From: Manis javanica
Lineage: Eukaryota; Chordata; Mammalia; Pholidota; Manidae
Length of the DNA stretch: 64,000 nt
NCBI RefSeq assembly: GCF_040802235.1
Contig: NC_133164.1
Coordinates: 89,582,302 to 89,646,301 of the forward strand
Direction of reading: 5' to 3'
Part shown: positions 35,541 to 46,230 of the stretch, one piece after another
Position numbering within the stretch: the first letter of the stretch is position 1
How the letters are laid out: every line of letters starts with the position of its first letter
Position numbers and translations under genes: made by a program
Notes under the pieces: model-generated
What the model was told of the DNA's origin: nothing
What the model saw: only the letters and a program-made list of their open reading frames with translations
Databases searched by the model: none

Positions 35541-36789
35541 ATGTTTTAAATGTGAATGTTCAAATTATTTCTAATTCACTCAAAATTCATATTTTAGTAA
35601 TTAGCCAGAAAATTCAATTAGTAGGTGCTAAAGCTCCTGAGCCAGTGCTCTTTTTTTCTTTTTTAGACCAGGTCCTGCCTTTTATTTTGTGGGCAACAGA
35701 ATCCTCTCACCAGCATGAACATGGCCAGAGCCAGTGTCCTCATCTGTGATGTAACAGTTTTATTTGGGGTAGCAGAAGGAGTAGGGTATGGTATCGGCAG
35801 AAATGACGAGATGCTCTAAATGAGAGAGACCTTGGAACTATAGCTCCTGGGCCACTGTGAAGGCTACCCTTAAGACTAATTACAAGTAATTAAATGGGTA
35901 CAAATGTGAAAATTGGTAAAATGCTCTTTAGGAAAAAAAATGGGAAACATAAAGATCATTGAAAAGAAAAATACTCATAAATGTTTAGATGTCCTAGCTT
36001 GAGTTAATTATTACTTACACTTGTTACTACAAAATTTTATAGAAAGAACCCCCCAAATTTTTTGAGAAATTGCTGATGGGACCCTTCCTCTATTGGCCTC
36101 TGTGTTGTGTGGGACTCAGGCTGCACTGGAGGGTGTAGAGAAGAGCAAGCCTCACGTGATCTATGACGTCATGACTGGTGGGGCCACGTTCCCCAGGGTG
36201 CTGCTTTAGTTGCAGATGTAGCATTATATGATGTCAGAAGATACGGTTGTATGAAAACACATCACCACATATGAAAGAATCGTCAGTTACACACTGGATG
36301 AAAGTGTTGGGCGACACATTTGGTTACACAGCAGAATTGAATTTATCTTTGAACATTTAAGAATTCACTTCCTAGAGGCTCACCAGGGCAGAACACTGGC
36401 AAGTTCTTTTGTCACAGCACATTTCTGGGGAGGCTGTAGGTGTAAGTTTGCTTCTTTAACCCTATGCTATTTGGTGGTCATACTCTAAGATGACTTAATT
36501 GGGAAGCAAAGCAGTTCAAGATGTGAAGTCCACGCTGGGTCAGCATGAGCTTTTGACCCAGTTAAAATATACTCAATGTATAAGAAAGGCGTATGTTCAG
36601 ATTTTTAGATGGTAAGGGCTGTAAAATTCTGCGTTGCCACAAGACAAAACAGAATCAGGAGACTCTGCCTACCAAAAAAGAGTGATTCAGCAAGAAGATG
36701 AGATGCTATCAGTAGAATCAGAATTCAGTAGTGATGTCACTCCAGGTAAAAACTTCCAGTGAATTACCTACCAGCTTCTCACTCTGGTA
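35541..36789. other. Unassigned intron 1 tract upstream of exon 2
   Basis: Appears to be single-copy sequence. It contains an E-box CACGTG (36153-36158) and a CRE palindrome TGACGTCA (36164-36171). Confidence 0.45.
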
Positions 36790-37190
36790 TCCACAGCCCA
36801 TCCACATCTCCCCCACTTACTGCTCAAGTCTTGTCCTTCATTTCTGAGAACCTGGACCAGCTGGCTTCTGTGCCGTTGCTAGTGCTGGTTCCTCTACCCG
36901 GAACACCTTCCCTGTTTGCTGCTCACTGCCACTTACCAGAGCCCCATCCGTCCTCACAGGCAGCTTGAATCCCACCTCCCCTGCCTGCCTTTGTGCACCT
37001 CAGACCCAGCACTATACTCTGGTGGTCCCTCACTTCCCCCGTGATTAGCTTGTACTTCTCATCTCCCTGGGGACTGTGCACAGGGGTCCTCTTGGTATCC
37101 CACTGCCTGACACAGAATTTGCTGAGTAGGATGGTAAGAGTAAAAAGGATTTTCTGAGGGCAACATCTGTGCATCCCAAGTGCCACAGGC
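36790..37190 (+). repeat. L2 LINE fragment
   Basis: gctggttcctctacccggaa, caccttccctgtttgctgct, gcagcttgaatcccacctcc and ttgcctgacacagaatttgc-like sequence follow the L2 3' region in plus orientation. Confidence 0.6.
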
Positions 37191-37423
37191 TGTTAAAGTG
37201 TCATTCAGGACAAGAAATATAATGTATATCCCAGAAATGCACTAAGCAGCGGTATAAACAGATGATATAGTTTAAGATTAAATGAAAAAATTGTCTTCAG
37301 AATACATTTTGATGTATTTCCCAAGCTGATATCTCTAAAACTGTATAAAGCTGTCCTTGTTTACCTCATTTACTAAATTGATAGGAAAAAATTACTTGAA
37401 AATAAAACAGCTTTTTTTTTCAG

Positions 37424-37576
37424 GGCCAGTTCTGTGACTATTGCAATTCTGAGGATCCCCGGAAAGCCCATCCAGTTACCAATGCAATTGATGGATCCGA
37501 ACGTTGGTGGCAAAGCCCTCCTCTCTCCTCAGGCACACAGTACAACAAAGTCAATGTCACCTTGGATCTAGGACAG
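37424..37576 (+). CDS. LAMA3: LAMA3 coding exon 2 (LN domain continued), 51 codons
   Basis: This exon continues the laminin N-terminal domain. It begins [20 protein letters not shown] and contains the LN signature [17 protein letters not shown], then ends in VNVTLDLGQ. The acceptor is a strong T-run followed by CAG at 37421-37423; the donor is CAG followed by GTAACT at 37577. Length is 153 bp with both ends in phase 0, so it joins exon 1 directly (PIQ then GQF). An N-glycosylation sequon (NVT) lies at exon codons 44-46, about residue 133 of the precursor. No frameshift or stop is present. The sequence matches the human LAMA3 region I remember with only a few conservative changes, so the gene looks intact here. 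Confidence 0.95.
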
Positions 37577-37814
37577 GTAACTTATGCTTTCAACTGCAGT
37601 GGGGGAAATAAGTTTGGATCATTGTTTCCATGGTTATTTCTGATATAATAATAATTGTATTAAAAAACAAACCTCATGTTTAATTCACTAATCATTGTGA
37701 AGCCTGTTTACACTAATATTTGCATCCCTCAACACTTGGAACATTGACTTGTCATGGTGCAGACACCTCTATTAATGGAGCTTAAAAACAGTTGTAAATA
37801 GTGTCATTGGCAAA

Positions 37815-38290
37815 TATTTTTAAAACTTTTATTTTTCATTATGGTAAAGTATATATAACATAAAATGTACCATCTTGACTGTTTTTAAATATGCAGGTCA
37901 GCAGTGTTAAAGACATTCCTGTTGTTGTGCAACCAATTTCCAGAACTCCTTTTCATCTTGCAAAATTGGTGCCTGTGCCCATGAAACACTAACTCCCCAT
38001 TCTCCTTTGGTCCTACTCTCTGGCAACCACCATTCTACTTTCTGTCTTTATAAATTTAGGTCCTTTCTATGAGCTGCAGTCCTACAGTATTTGTCCTTCT
38101 GTGTCTGGCTTATTTCACTGAGCATAATGTCTTTAAGGTTCCTCCATGCTGTGTCAGAATTTCCTTCCTTTCTAAGATGGAATAATATTCCCTTGTTTGA
38201 ATGTGCCACACTTTGTGTATTCACTCATCTGCTAGCGGACGCTTGAGCTGCTTTCACCTTGAATAAACATGGGGATTGCAAGGATATTTT
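37815..38290 (-). mobile_element. Old L1 3' end
   Basis: Reversed L1 3' UTR: ttatggtaaagtatatataa, ctctggcaaccaccattcta, ttcactgagcataatgtctt and cactcatctgctagcggacg. Confidence 0.75.
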
Positions 38291-38389
38291 TATAGCATTT
38301 TCTTTCCTGGAAATCCTGCCTTTATGAACACTTGATACCATAGTTTTTGGTCTCATTTGGCCGGCTGGTCCACAAGGGAACCCACCTTC

Positions 38390-39016
38390 AGGGCTATGAT
38401 GGCCCCCCAGATGCCCTCCCCCTGCTGTAAGGCCTGGCGTGATCCCTCCCCTCTGAGTGTGGGTAGCACTGTGCACTTGATGGGTGTCAGTGCTGTGACA
38501 AGGTGCCTTTGAGTGACAAAGATAAAGGGATTTTATAGATGTGTTCAAGGTCCCAGGTCAGTTGATCAGAAGGGAGGTTATCCTGGGGGATTTCTTCTAC
38601 TTAGGGGAGCTTTTAAAAGGGGCTGGACCCTACCGAAGGAAGAGATCTGAAGCATGAGAAAATTTCCTGCTGGTCTTGAAGGGGAAAAATGCCATGTTAG
38701 AAACTGCTTCTGGAGATGGCCAGTGGCACAGACCCAAGAATGGGTTCTAGAAGCTGAGAGTGATATCAGCCAACAGCCAGGAAAGAAACAGGAACTGTAG
38801 TCCTACAACCAATTCAGCTGTCAACTGAATTCTGCCAACTACATGTGCAAACCTGGAAGCAGGTCTTTCCAGGCATCCAGTGGACTTGATCTCCGCCTTG
38901 ACCCTGAGCAAAGAACTCTTAGACTCCTGACATGCAGAACTACAAGATAATAAATGGTGGTGTTTCACCACTAAATTTGTGGTAATTTATCAAGCAGCAA
39001 TAGAAAATGAATGCAG
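38390..39016 (+). mobile_element. MLT1-type MaLR LTR
   Basis: Landmarks in order: gataaagggattttatagat, ttcaaggtcccaggtcagtt, ttctagaagctgagagtgat, actgaattctgccaactaca, tgcagaactacaagataata, cactaaatttgtggtaattt and gcagcaatagaaaatgaatg. The left edge is uncertain. Confidence 0.8.
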
Positions 39017-39054
39017 CTTCTTTCCTCTTTCAGACTGTGGTGTGAATTTCATAC

Positions 39055-40030
39055 TATTCCTTCAACAAATATTTACTGAGTGCCTTCAGTGTGCCAGGCC
39101 CTGTTCTAGGTATTTGGGATATGTAAGAGAACAAAAGACATGGAGATACCTTCCCTTGTGGCACATATTCCAGTGTGGGGGTTAGCCAACAAAAATATAC
39201 ACAATAAATACATAAATACAGTATGTTAGAAGCTGATAAGAGCTATGGAAAAATGAAGAAGTAGATCAGGTTAAGAGGATCATGAGTGTGAAGGACAAGG
39301 GTGGTCTGCAGTTTTAGTTGGAATGGTCAGGGGAGGGTTTATTGAGCACAGATTTGAAGCAGGTGAAGGAGTTAGTCATGCAGTCAAAGGGAACAGCCCT
39401 GCAAAGTCCCTAAGGCGGGAGCAGCATGGAGACCAGAGTGGCGGGAGCAGAGTGAGGGAGGGGGAAGTGGTGACAGGAGGCTAGAGAGATGACAGGCAGG
39501 GCCAGATCAGGCAGGGCTCCACAGAAACCACTGGGTTTTCTTAGTGACATGAGGGCCATTACAGAGTCTCAAGCAGAGGAGTGGTCTGATCTGATGTATA
39601 TTTAAGAAAGATTTTTCTGGCTGTTCTGTTGAGAATTATCAGGGGGCAAGGGTAGAAACCAGTTAAACTGTCACAATAATCCATGAGAAAGATGCCAGTG
39701 GTGGCAGTGAATGTGGGTGATTGGATTCTAGATGTATATTGATGATAGAGCTGCCACAACTTCCTAGTGGACTGAATATGGAGTGTGAGAAAAATGAGGA
39801 TTCAGGGATGATTCCCAAGACTTTTGGTCTGAGTGCCTGGAACTGCTGTTTATAGAGAGATGTTGTAGACTGTGGGAAGAGCGGGCTTGTGGGAGGGAGA
39901 CTGTGGGAGGAGTTAATTTAGACCTGCTAAGACTGAAATAACTGTTTGGATGTGCAAGGGAGCTGTGGACTGGGTACTTGGAGATGTAAGTCTTGAGGCT
40001 GGGCTGGAGACAGATGCTTGTTGTAGATTT
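39055..40030 (-). repeat. L2 LINE, about 1 kb
   Basis: Long reversed L2: ttcaacaaatatttactgag, gtgccaggccctgttctagg, agctgataagagctatgg, gaccagagtggcgggagcag, gagtggtctgatctgatg, ataatccatgagaaagatg and attcccaagacttttggtct. One of the longest L2 copies in the window. Confidence 0.75.
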
Positions 40031-40112
40031 CTGTAGGAGTTATCCTATTTAGAATTTCTCAGCTTCTTGAATCTGTAGGTTTAAATCTTTCACCAACTTT
40101 GGGACATTTTCA

Positions 40113-40314
40113 CCCTTCCCTCCTTCCCTCCCTCCCTCCCTCCCTCCTTACTTCCTCCCTCCCTCCCTCCCTCCCTCCCCTCCTTCCTTCCTTCCTTCCT
40201 TCCTCCCTCCCTCCCCTCCTTCCTCCTTCCTTCCTTCCTTCCTTCCTTCCTTCCTTCCTTCCTTCCTTCCTTCCTTCCTTCCTTCCTTCCTTCCTTCCTT
40301 CCTTTCTTCCTTCC
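40113..40314 (+). repeat. Polypyrimidine (CCTT)n/(CCCT)n microsatellite
   Basis: Two hundred bases of C and T interrupted by a single A at 40150. The right part (about 40225-40300) is nearly pure TTCC, roughly 19 units. It adjoins the 3' end of a minus-strand L1. Confidence 0.95.
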
Positions 40315-41350
40315 TACAGCTTTATTGAGGTACAGTTGACAAAACTTTATATATTTAAAGTGTACACATGATGATTTGATGCACATATACTTTGTAAAAT
40401 GACTACCATGATGAATTCATTAACACCTTCCTCACCTCACATAGTTACTTTTTTTGTGAGTGTGTGGTGAGCATACTTAAGATATACTAGCTAGTAAATT
40501 TTAACAATACAGTATTAGTAACTATAGTCACCTTGCTGTACATTAGATCCCCAGAACTTATTCCTGTTGTAACTGAAGGCATGTACCTTTGGTCAGTATC
40601 TCCCCATTTCTCCCACTTCCTAGTCCCTGGTAACCACCATTCTACTCTCTGTTTGTATGAATTCAACACTTTTTAAAAAAGATTTCACACATAAGTGAGA
40701 TGATACAAGGTTTGTCTTTCTGTTTTCTTTTTCTATTGGTTCTGTTATCTAGCCAATTCAGTGAACTTTTTATTTTAGTTATTGAATTTTTCACTTCCAT
40801 GATTTCTATCTATATCCTCTATTTCTTGGCTGAGATATTTTCATTTACTACACAAGAATTTGCCCTCACTCATTGAAGGATTTTTATGATTGTTGCTTTG
40901 AAGTTTTTGTCAGATAATTCTGCCATCAATTCATCATCTCATGTTGGGGTCTGTTGATTGCCTTTTCTCATTCAAGTTATTATTTTCCCCTATTTTTTGG
41001 TATGATGAGTGATTCTCAGTTACATTCTGGACATTTTAGATGTTACATTAGGAGAGTCTGGATCCTATTTAAAGAGGATCTCCTATCTTAGGAAGTAGTC
41101 ATCCTGTTTAGATTGAATGTGCAGGTCCTGGCCAGCTTTTGTGGTGAGGTTCCAAGGGGAATTTGGTTTTCAGGGCTGGCGCACACTATTGTAGCTTGCT
41201 TTGTTCATCAGGTGGCTCCTGCTTGCTCCTCTTAGTGCTGCCTGTGGGGCCAAAGTGAACTTTTCCTGACCCAGTGACACTTGGTGGGGGTTGAGAGACA
41301 CCGAGTTTCAGAGCAGAGTGCTTCCCCAACCCACTATCCAAGGTTGCCTG
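40315..41350 (-). mobile_element. Old L1 3' end and upstream fragment
   Basis: Starts agctttattgaggtacagtt, then tacattagatccccagaact, ccctggtaaccaccattcta and catgatttctatctatatcc. The part after about 40725 is more diverged and may be a second L1 fragment. Confidence 0.75.
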
Positions 41351-41589
41351 GTGCAGGCGGAGCTCCTGCTGAAATAGATATTAGGAAATTGATGGCATGT
41401 AGACGGTGTGAAAATACAAGGCTGGATGGGAGTGAGAAGAGGACCAAGGGCTGAGCCCTGGGCTCTCCCACATTAAGAAGTTAGGGATATGAGAAGGAGC
41501 TGGTAGGGAAGACTGTAATGGGGTGACAAGTGGGAGGAGGACCACCTAGCGACTGTGGTGGCCTAAAAGCCAGAGGAAGAAAGCATATC

Positions 41590-42245
41590 AAAGAGAAGGG
41601 AAACTTGTAACTCAATAATACACAGACAGAGAACCCATTAAACAAAATGGGCAAAGGATTTGAATAGGCAGTTCTCAAAAGAGGACACACAAATGGCCAA
41701 TAAGCACAGGAAAAGGTGTTCCACATCAGTAGCCACCAGGGAAATGTCAGTTAAACCACAGTGAGATACAACCTCACACCCAGTCCGATGGCTATAATCA
41801 AAGAGATAGATAATTACAAATATTGGTGAGGCTGTGGAGAAATTGGACCCCTAATACACTTCTAGAGGGAATAGAAAATGATGTAGCTGTTTTGGAAAAT
41901 AGCTGGATAGATCCTCAAAAAGTTAAACGCAGAGTTACCATATGACCCAGTAATTCCACTCCTAGTTACATACCCAAGAAAAATGAAACATACATCCACA
42001 GAAAAACTTGCCCATGAATGTTCACTGTAGTATTATTCATAATAGCTAAAAAGTGGAAACAACTCAAATATCTATCATCTGATGAATAAATAAGCCAAAT
42101 ATGGCATATGCATACAATGGACCATTACTCAACAATAAAAAGGAATTTCTGATAAATGCTACAACACAGATGAATTCTGAAAACATGATGCTGTGTGAAA
42201 GAAGCCAGTCACAAAAGGCCATGCATCAGATTCCATGTATGAGAG
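41590..42245 (+). mobile_element. Old L1 ORF2 C-terminal fragment
   Basis: Plus-strand L1: gggcaaaggatttgaatagg, ccagtaattccactcctag, tagtattattcataatagc and gtgaaagaagccagtcacaa. Stops throughout. Confidence 0.8.
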
Positions 42246-42316
42246 TATTTTCACCATTAGTTTTCACCTGAGATGATTCAGGGAGATCCTTTATGGTTTG
42301 AAAGATTCTAAATCCA

Positions 42317-42358
42317 ATTTCAACTATGAATTAGTCTATTTCAACCATGAATTAGTCT
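42317..42358 (+). repeat. 21-bp tandem duplication
   Basis: atttcaactatgaattagtc(t) at 42317-42337 is followed directly by a copy differing at one base (42338-42358). Confidence 0.9.
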
Positions 42359-42384
42359 AATTCCTCTAAAAGCTCACCTCTAGC

Positions 42385-42500
42385 AACAGACTTAACTGCT
42401 CTGTGCTGCGGTTTCCTCATTTGTACGGTGAGACGATAGTGCTTATCTCAAAGGGTTGCCCTGAGGTTTGAACGAGTTAGCTGCTTCATTTTTAAAATTA
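42385..42500 (+). repeat. MIR SINE fragment
   Basis: ctctgtgctgcggtttcctc, atttgtacggtgagac, tctcaaagggttgccctgag. Confidence 0.65.
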
Positions 42501-42964
42501 TTTTGCCCAGTGGTTTTTAAATAAAATTTTATTTAATAAATAAATAAAGTGAAATTCAATAAATGCTCATTATGAAAACAGACAGACTCATAACTTCTGC
42601 TCCTCTAGAAAACTGTAAGCAATATTGTAGAAGGCACTCTAGAAAAGTCTAGGAACAGGACAAGCAATATAAATTGTGTCAGATGGAAGATGTTTCTTTC
42701 CTCTTTGGAGCAACATGTGATTTATTAAGCATGCTTTGTCTTGTAAGATTCATATTTTATGTCCCATTGGTGGGATCTGTATTTTCTTCATTTTTGCTTG
42801 AGTTAACCAGGGAAGTGTCCCTGAAAGGTTAGATTTTGTAACTGAACAGTGACCCAAAAACCTTAGATTTAGGGAATTGTGATGCCATGGTTTGGAAATA
42901 AAATATAAGCCATAACCCTGTTATTACCAAATCACTTTTTTCCAGCCTCTGAGAATTGAAATTT

Positions 42965-43054
42965 TTTTAATAAAATACATATTTTTTTAAAATTAAGGAA
43001 TCATTGATATGAAGGTTTCACAAGAAAAACAATGTGTTTACTACATTCACCCTT
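42965..43054 (-). mobile_element. Very short L1 3' end with target-site duplication
   Basis: attaaggaatcattgatatg, then gaaggtttcacaagaaaaac matches the 9.6-kb L1 tail. Flanked by aattgaaattt (42954-42964) and aactgaaattt (43055-43065). Confidence 0.65.
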
Positions 43055-43065
43055 AACTGAAATTT

Positions 43066-44015
43066 GATTTTGATGTACTGTATTCAGTTGGACAGCTTAT
43101 GGTGTCATGAAGAGGTTACTTTTCTCTGCCTCCTTTTGGACTAGTTGGTGGTTTTCATTGTTATTTTTCTTGGACAGTAGTTTGACAAATAAAAACACTA
43201 CCTTCAGGAGTCGATCTTGAAGGGCAGCTCTCCCCCTTACACTGTGGTAAATGTAGAGGTGTCTGTGATTCACTAAAGGCAGTGGTGTTTTCCAAGTCTC
43301 TTCAAGCTCACTTGATCATATTTTATTCATTAGTTTCAGGTCATAGAATGATAACATGATGTCTTACAAGAAACTTTCATTTTGTCTGCCCAACCATAAT
43401 AAGTTTATTTTGACATTTAAAGCAAAATGTGGATGACAAGATTTTAAAAGGAAAATTTTTGGAATGTAAGGACATTTGTTATTCCTAGAGCCCTGATAGG
43501 GCATGACTGCTAGAAATGTTTCACTAGAGATAGGAAGGTTGTAGGACTGGGCTGTAGATGTGCTCCCAGACTTCCTTCGGATTCCAGAGGAATCTTCCTC
43601 TGTGGGCTCTGCATAGACTGTGAACTCCCCAGGGGTCCGATGCAAATACAGGATCCAGCCACGTGAGAGTGGATTTAGTATGTAGATGCCTTCTACGATC
43701 TTTTTAATTTGGGTCCTCTTTAATTTTTATGGGCCTTTGGTGGATGAACCCCGAGCATTCTTTGTAGCCTTGTCAGGTCTGACTCAGACAGGAGGAAGGC
43801 CTGGGCTAGTTTCTGAGCTCATAGATTTTGGAGATTAAATTGGTTTTTGGGATGCCTGGCAGACAAGGACACTGAAAGTCTGACTCATCTGGGTCTCTGG
43901 GTGGATACAGTTGAATCCAGAAAGTGGATAACTTGGATTAGAGCCAGTCTTCTAGATTCCTCAGGAATTCTCTGGACTACAAGCTTCAGAAGTCCTGGGA
44001 CTGTCTTCTTTTGTT
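43066..44015. other. Unassigned intron 2 tract
   Basis: No element or exon recognised. Confidence 0.4.
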
Positions 44016-44019
44016 CATT

Positions 44020-44105
44020 ACGTGATGTTCTGCTTCCAACATCTTGTTCACTGTTTAACACATAGAAAATGCTCAATAAATATTTGCTGAGTGAATGTCG
44101 GATGA
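44020..44105 (+). repeat. L2 3' tail
   Basis: aacacatagaaaatgctcaa followed by taaatatttgctgagtgaat. Confidence 0.65.
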
Positions 44106-45540
44106 ACCAAGGATGACTCAGGGTCACTGAATTTCCCCGGGGTGTAGTACTAAGGGAACACTGCTGTGAGCAGACCAACCTTGGCTGTGTAATTAATTAG
44201 ATGGTTTGTTCCATGTGTGACACTTGGGTCTCTTTGCAATGTCATTATTTTATAGCTATAATACAATTAGAAGATACAGACCTATTCAGAACAAATTTGT
44301 AATGAAAAAATATTCTACTAATAAACATGGAATCAAGAGACTCAATCCTTGAAAGCAAATAATTCATTAGAAAAATAGGAACATTATCCTTTATGCTACT
44401 GTAGTAACCTAAACTATTAATGCCTTTTAAGTTCTTTATTTTTTAAAGATCTCTAACATTTACATTTGCTAGTTTCAATATAACTGGCACAAGTATAACA
44501 GACATAACAGAAGATGAGTTAAATAAGTTTCCTTCCCAAACACTCAGTATACTGTAAGCGGACTAATATATTCAAGAAACAGAAGCAGGACTAGAAAGCA
44601 GCAACACTTTAATTCTGGATTTTTGTCCCAAACTCTCTGTAGATAGAACTTAATATGAGAAAGTGGTAAACAGAGGACACTGGGACCTCCTTGGTGACTC
44701 TTATGAGGTAACCCTGGGTAACATACTGCTGGGCTACAGGAGTAAGGCCATTGTGAAGTTGGCAGGGGGATCCTTCTAGTGAGGGAGGGTGATAACCAAG
44801 GTGTGGCACTCCATGGGAAGGTGAAGCCTGCCGTCTGAGGAGAGGCGCTAGAGCAGTCAGCCGCTCGGCTGCTGCATCAGCCCACATTGTATTCGTTTCT
44901 CAGAGCTAGACAGCAAACATACATGCAGAGTTCATTTCTTGAGAACTTCAAGGATCATGGCTCCTGTTGATGAGATAAAAATAAACAGAAATGAAGCCCT
45001 TGGTGCCATTTGGAAAAGATTAATCCTATTTCCTGCACGTTGGCCATGCAGTTAAGAAGACAGAGGCAGACTGCGGCCATGGCTCTGATAATGAATTATG
45101 TGGACTTGGGAAATGGCCAGGAAGGAAGGTCTCTTTTTCTCCTTGAGAAGGACCCTGGCAGCGGGGCCACCATAGGTTGTATGGGGAGGGGTCACAGTGG
45201 GAAAGAGACCGAGGCCCAGAAGCAGCACAGGATGGGTGTGGGGTGTCCTGGGATCTGGTGGGGGGCCTGGCAGGCCCACACCTGTGAGTGGACAGAGTTG
45301 GGGGGACCTCCTGCTCATGGCTAGAGATGCTAGTGAACAACAAAGTATGTAAATGTGCTTTGACCTGTGTGGACAAATATGGGATATTATTATTATTGTT
45401 ATTATTCCTTAGAGAAATTGTCTTTGATGCCCCTCCTTTTCCCCTTTCCTCGGCTTCTGATAAGCTTACACTCCTGATCTAAGTGAAGAAAGTATCTATA
45501 AACATCTTCACACTAAAGTTCTGGAAACTGATGTTCCTGA
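44106..45540. other. Unassigned intron 2 tract
   Basis: No clear repeat or exon. Open frames near 45.0-45.4 kb overlap on both strands and lack domains. Confidence 0.4.
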
Positions 45541-45544
45541 TGTT

Positions 45545-46000
45545 CCATCTTCTTAGAATGTTTGTATTTAAAAAAAATTACCATTTATTTTTGTCATGGA
45601 ACTACTGCTTCTTGGAATTTATCCTAAGGAAATAATAAGATAAATGCTCAAAACATTTGAGCACAGATATTCTGGGGAGCATTGTCCATAATAACCTATC
45701 ATGGGAAACAATCTCATGTCCAATAAAAGGGGACTGATTCATTCAGTGGATTAATTGGCAGATGTTAGAATGATGCCATAGAGGGAGTCTTTATTGACCT
45801 GACATGTTGGTGCTAAACCATGGAAAAAAGAAAAACACACCAAACTGTATATTTAGCTGTGTATATGGTATGGTATGATTATACTTTCTTTGTGTATATA
45901 AGCAAAGAAAATTTCAAGAAAGAATCTAAACTAAGAGTGATTTTCTATGGATGATTATTGGTGATTTTTACTTTTTTCTGTAAATCCCATTTCCAGTGTA
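45545..46000 (+). mobile_element. Old L1/HAL1 3' fragment
   Basis: tggaatttatcctaaggaaa, gagcattgtccataataacc, aggggactgattcattcag and gtatggtatgattatacttt resemble plus-strand L1/HAL1. Confidence 0.55.
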
Positions 46001-46049
46001 ATTCAGACTGATGGCTCTGGATCATTACGTGGGTACAAACTGGCTCCCC

Positions 46050-46230
46050 AGCTTTCTAGCTCTGTGACAGTGGATGCTCTTGTTAATGTTCCGTGTTAGT
46101 TTCTTCTTCCAAAATATGGGGTTGAATCTAGTACCATCCTCACAGGGTTGTTGTGAGTAATTAATAACAGAAAAAGCTCTGAGAATTCTGCCTTGCACAT
46201 TATGAGAACTCAATCCATGCTAGCTATTAT
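46050..46230 (+). repeat. MIR SINE
   Basis: agctctgtgacagtggatg, cctcacagggttgttgtgag, ttgcacattatgagaactca. Confidence 0.7.

Larger units (their letters stand above)
15684..37423 (+). other. LAMA3: LAMA3 intron 1 (21,740 bp)
   Basis: Bounded by a GTGAGG donor and a T-rich TTTCAG acceptor. Recognisable repeats inside it are listed separately. The tract 15.9-20.5 kb is mostly free of repeats I can name, apart from a short L2 tail near 19.2 kb and the duplicated segments at 18.66, 19.56 and 20.03 kb. Confidence 0.9.

Noticed and set aside
40090-40386. Overlapping frames with repeated Ser-Leu-Leu-Pro or Gly-Arg-Lys-Glu
   Set aside because: Translations of the CCTT/GGAA microsatellite.
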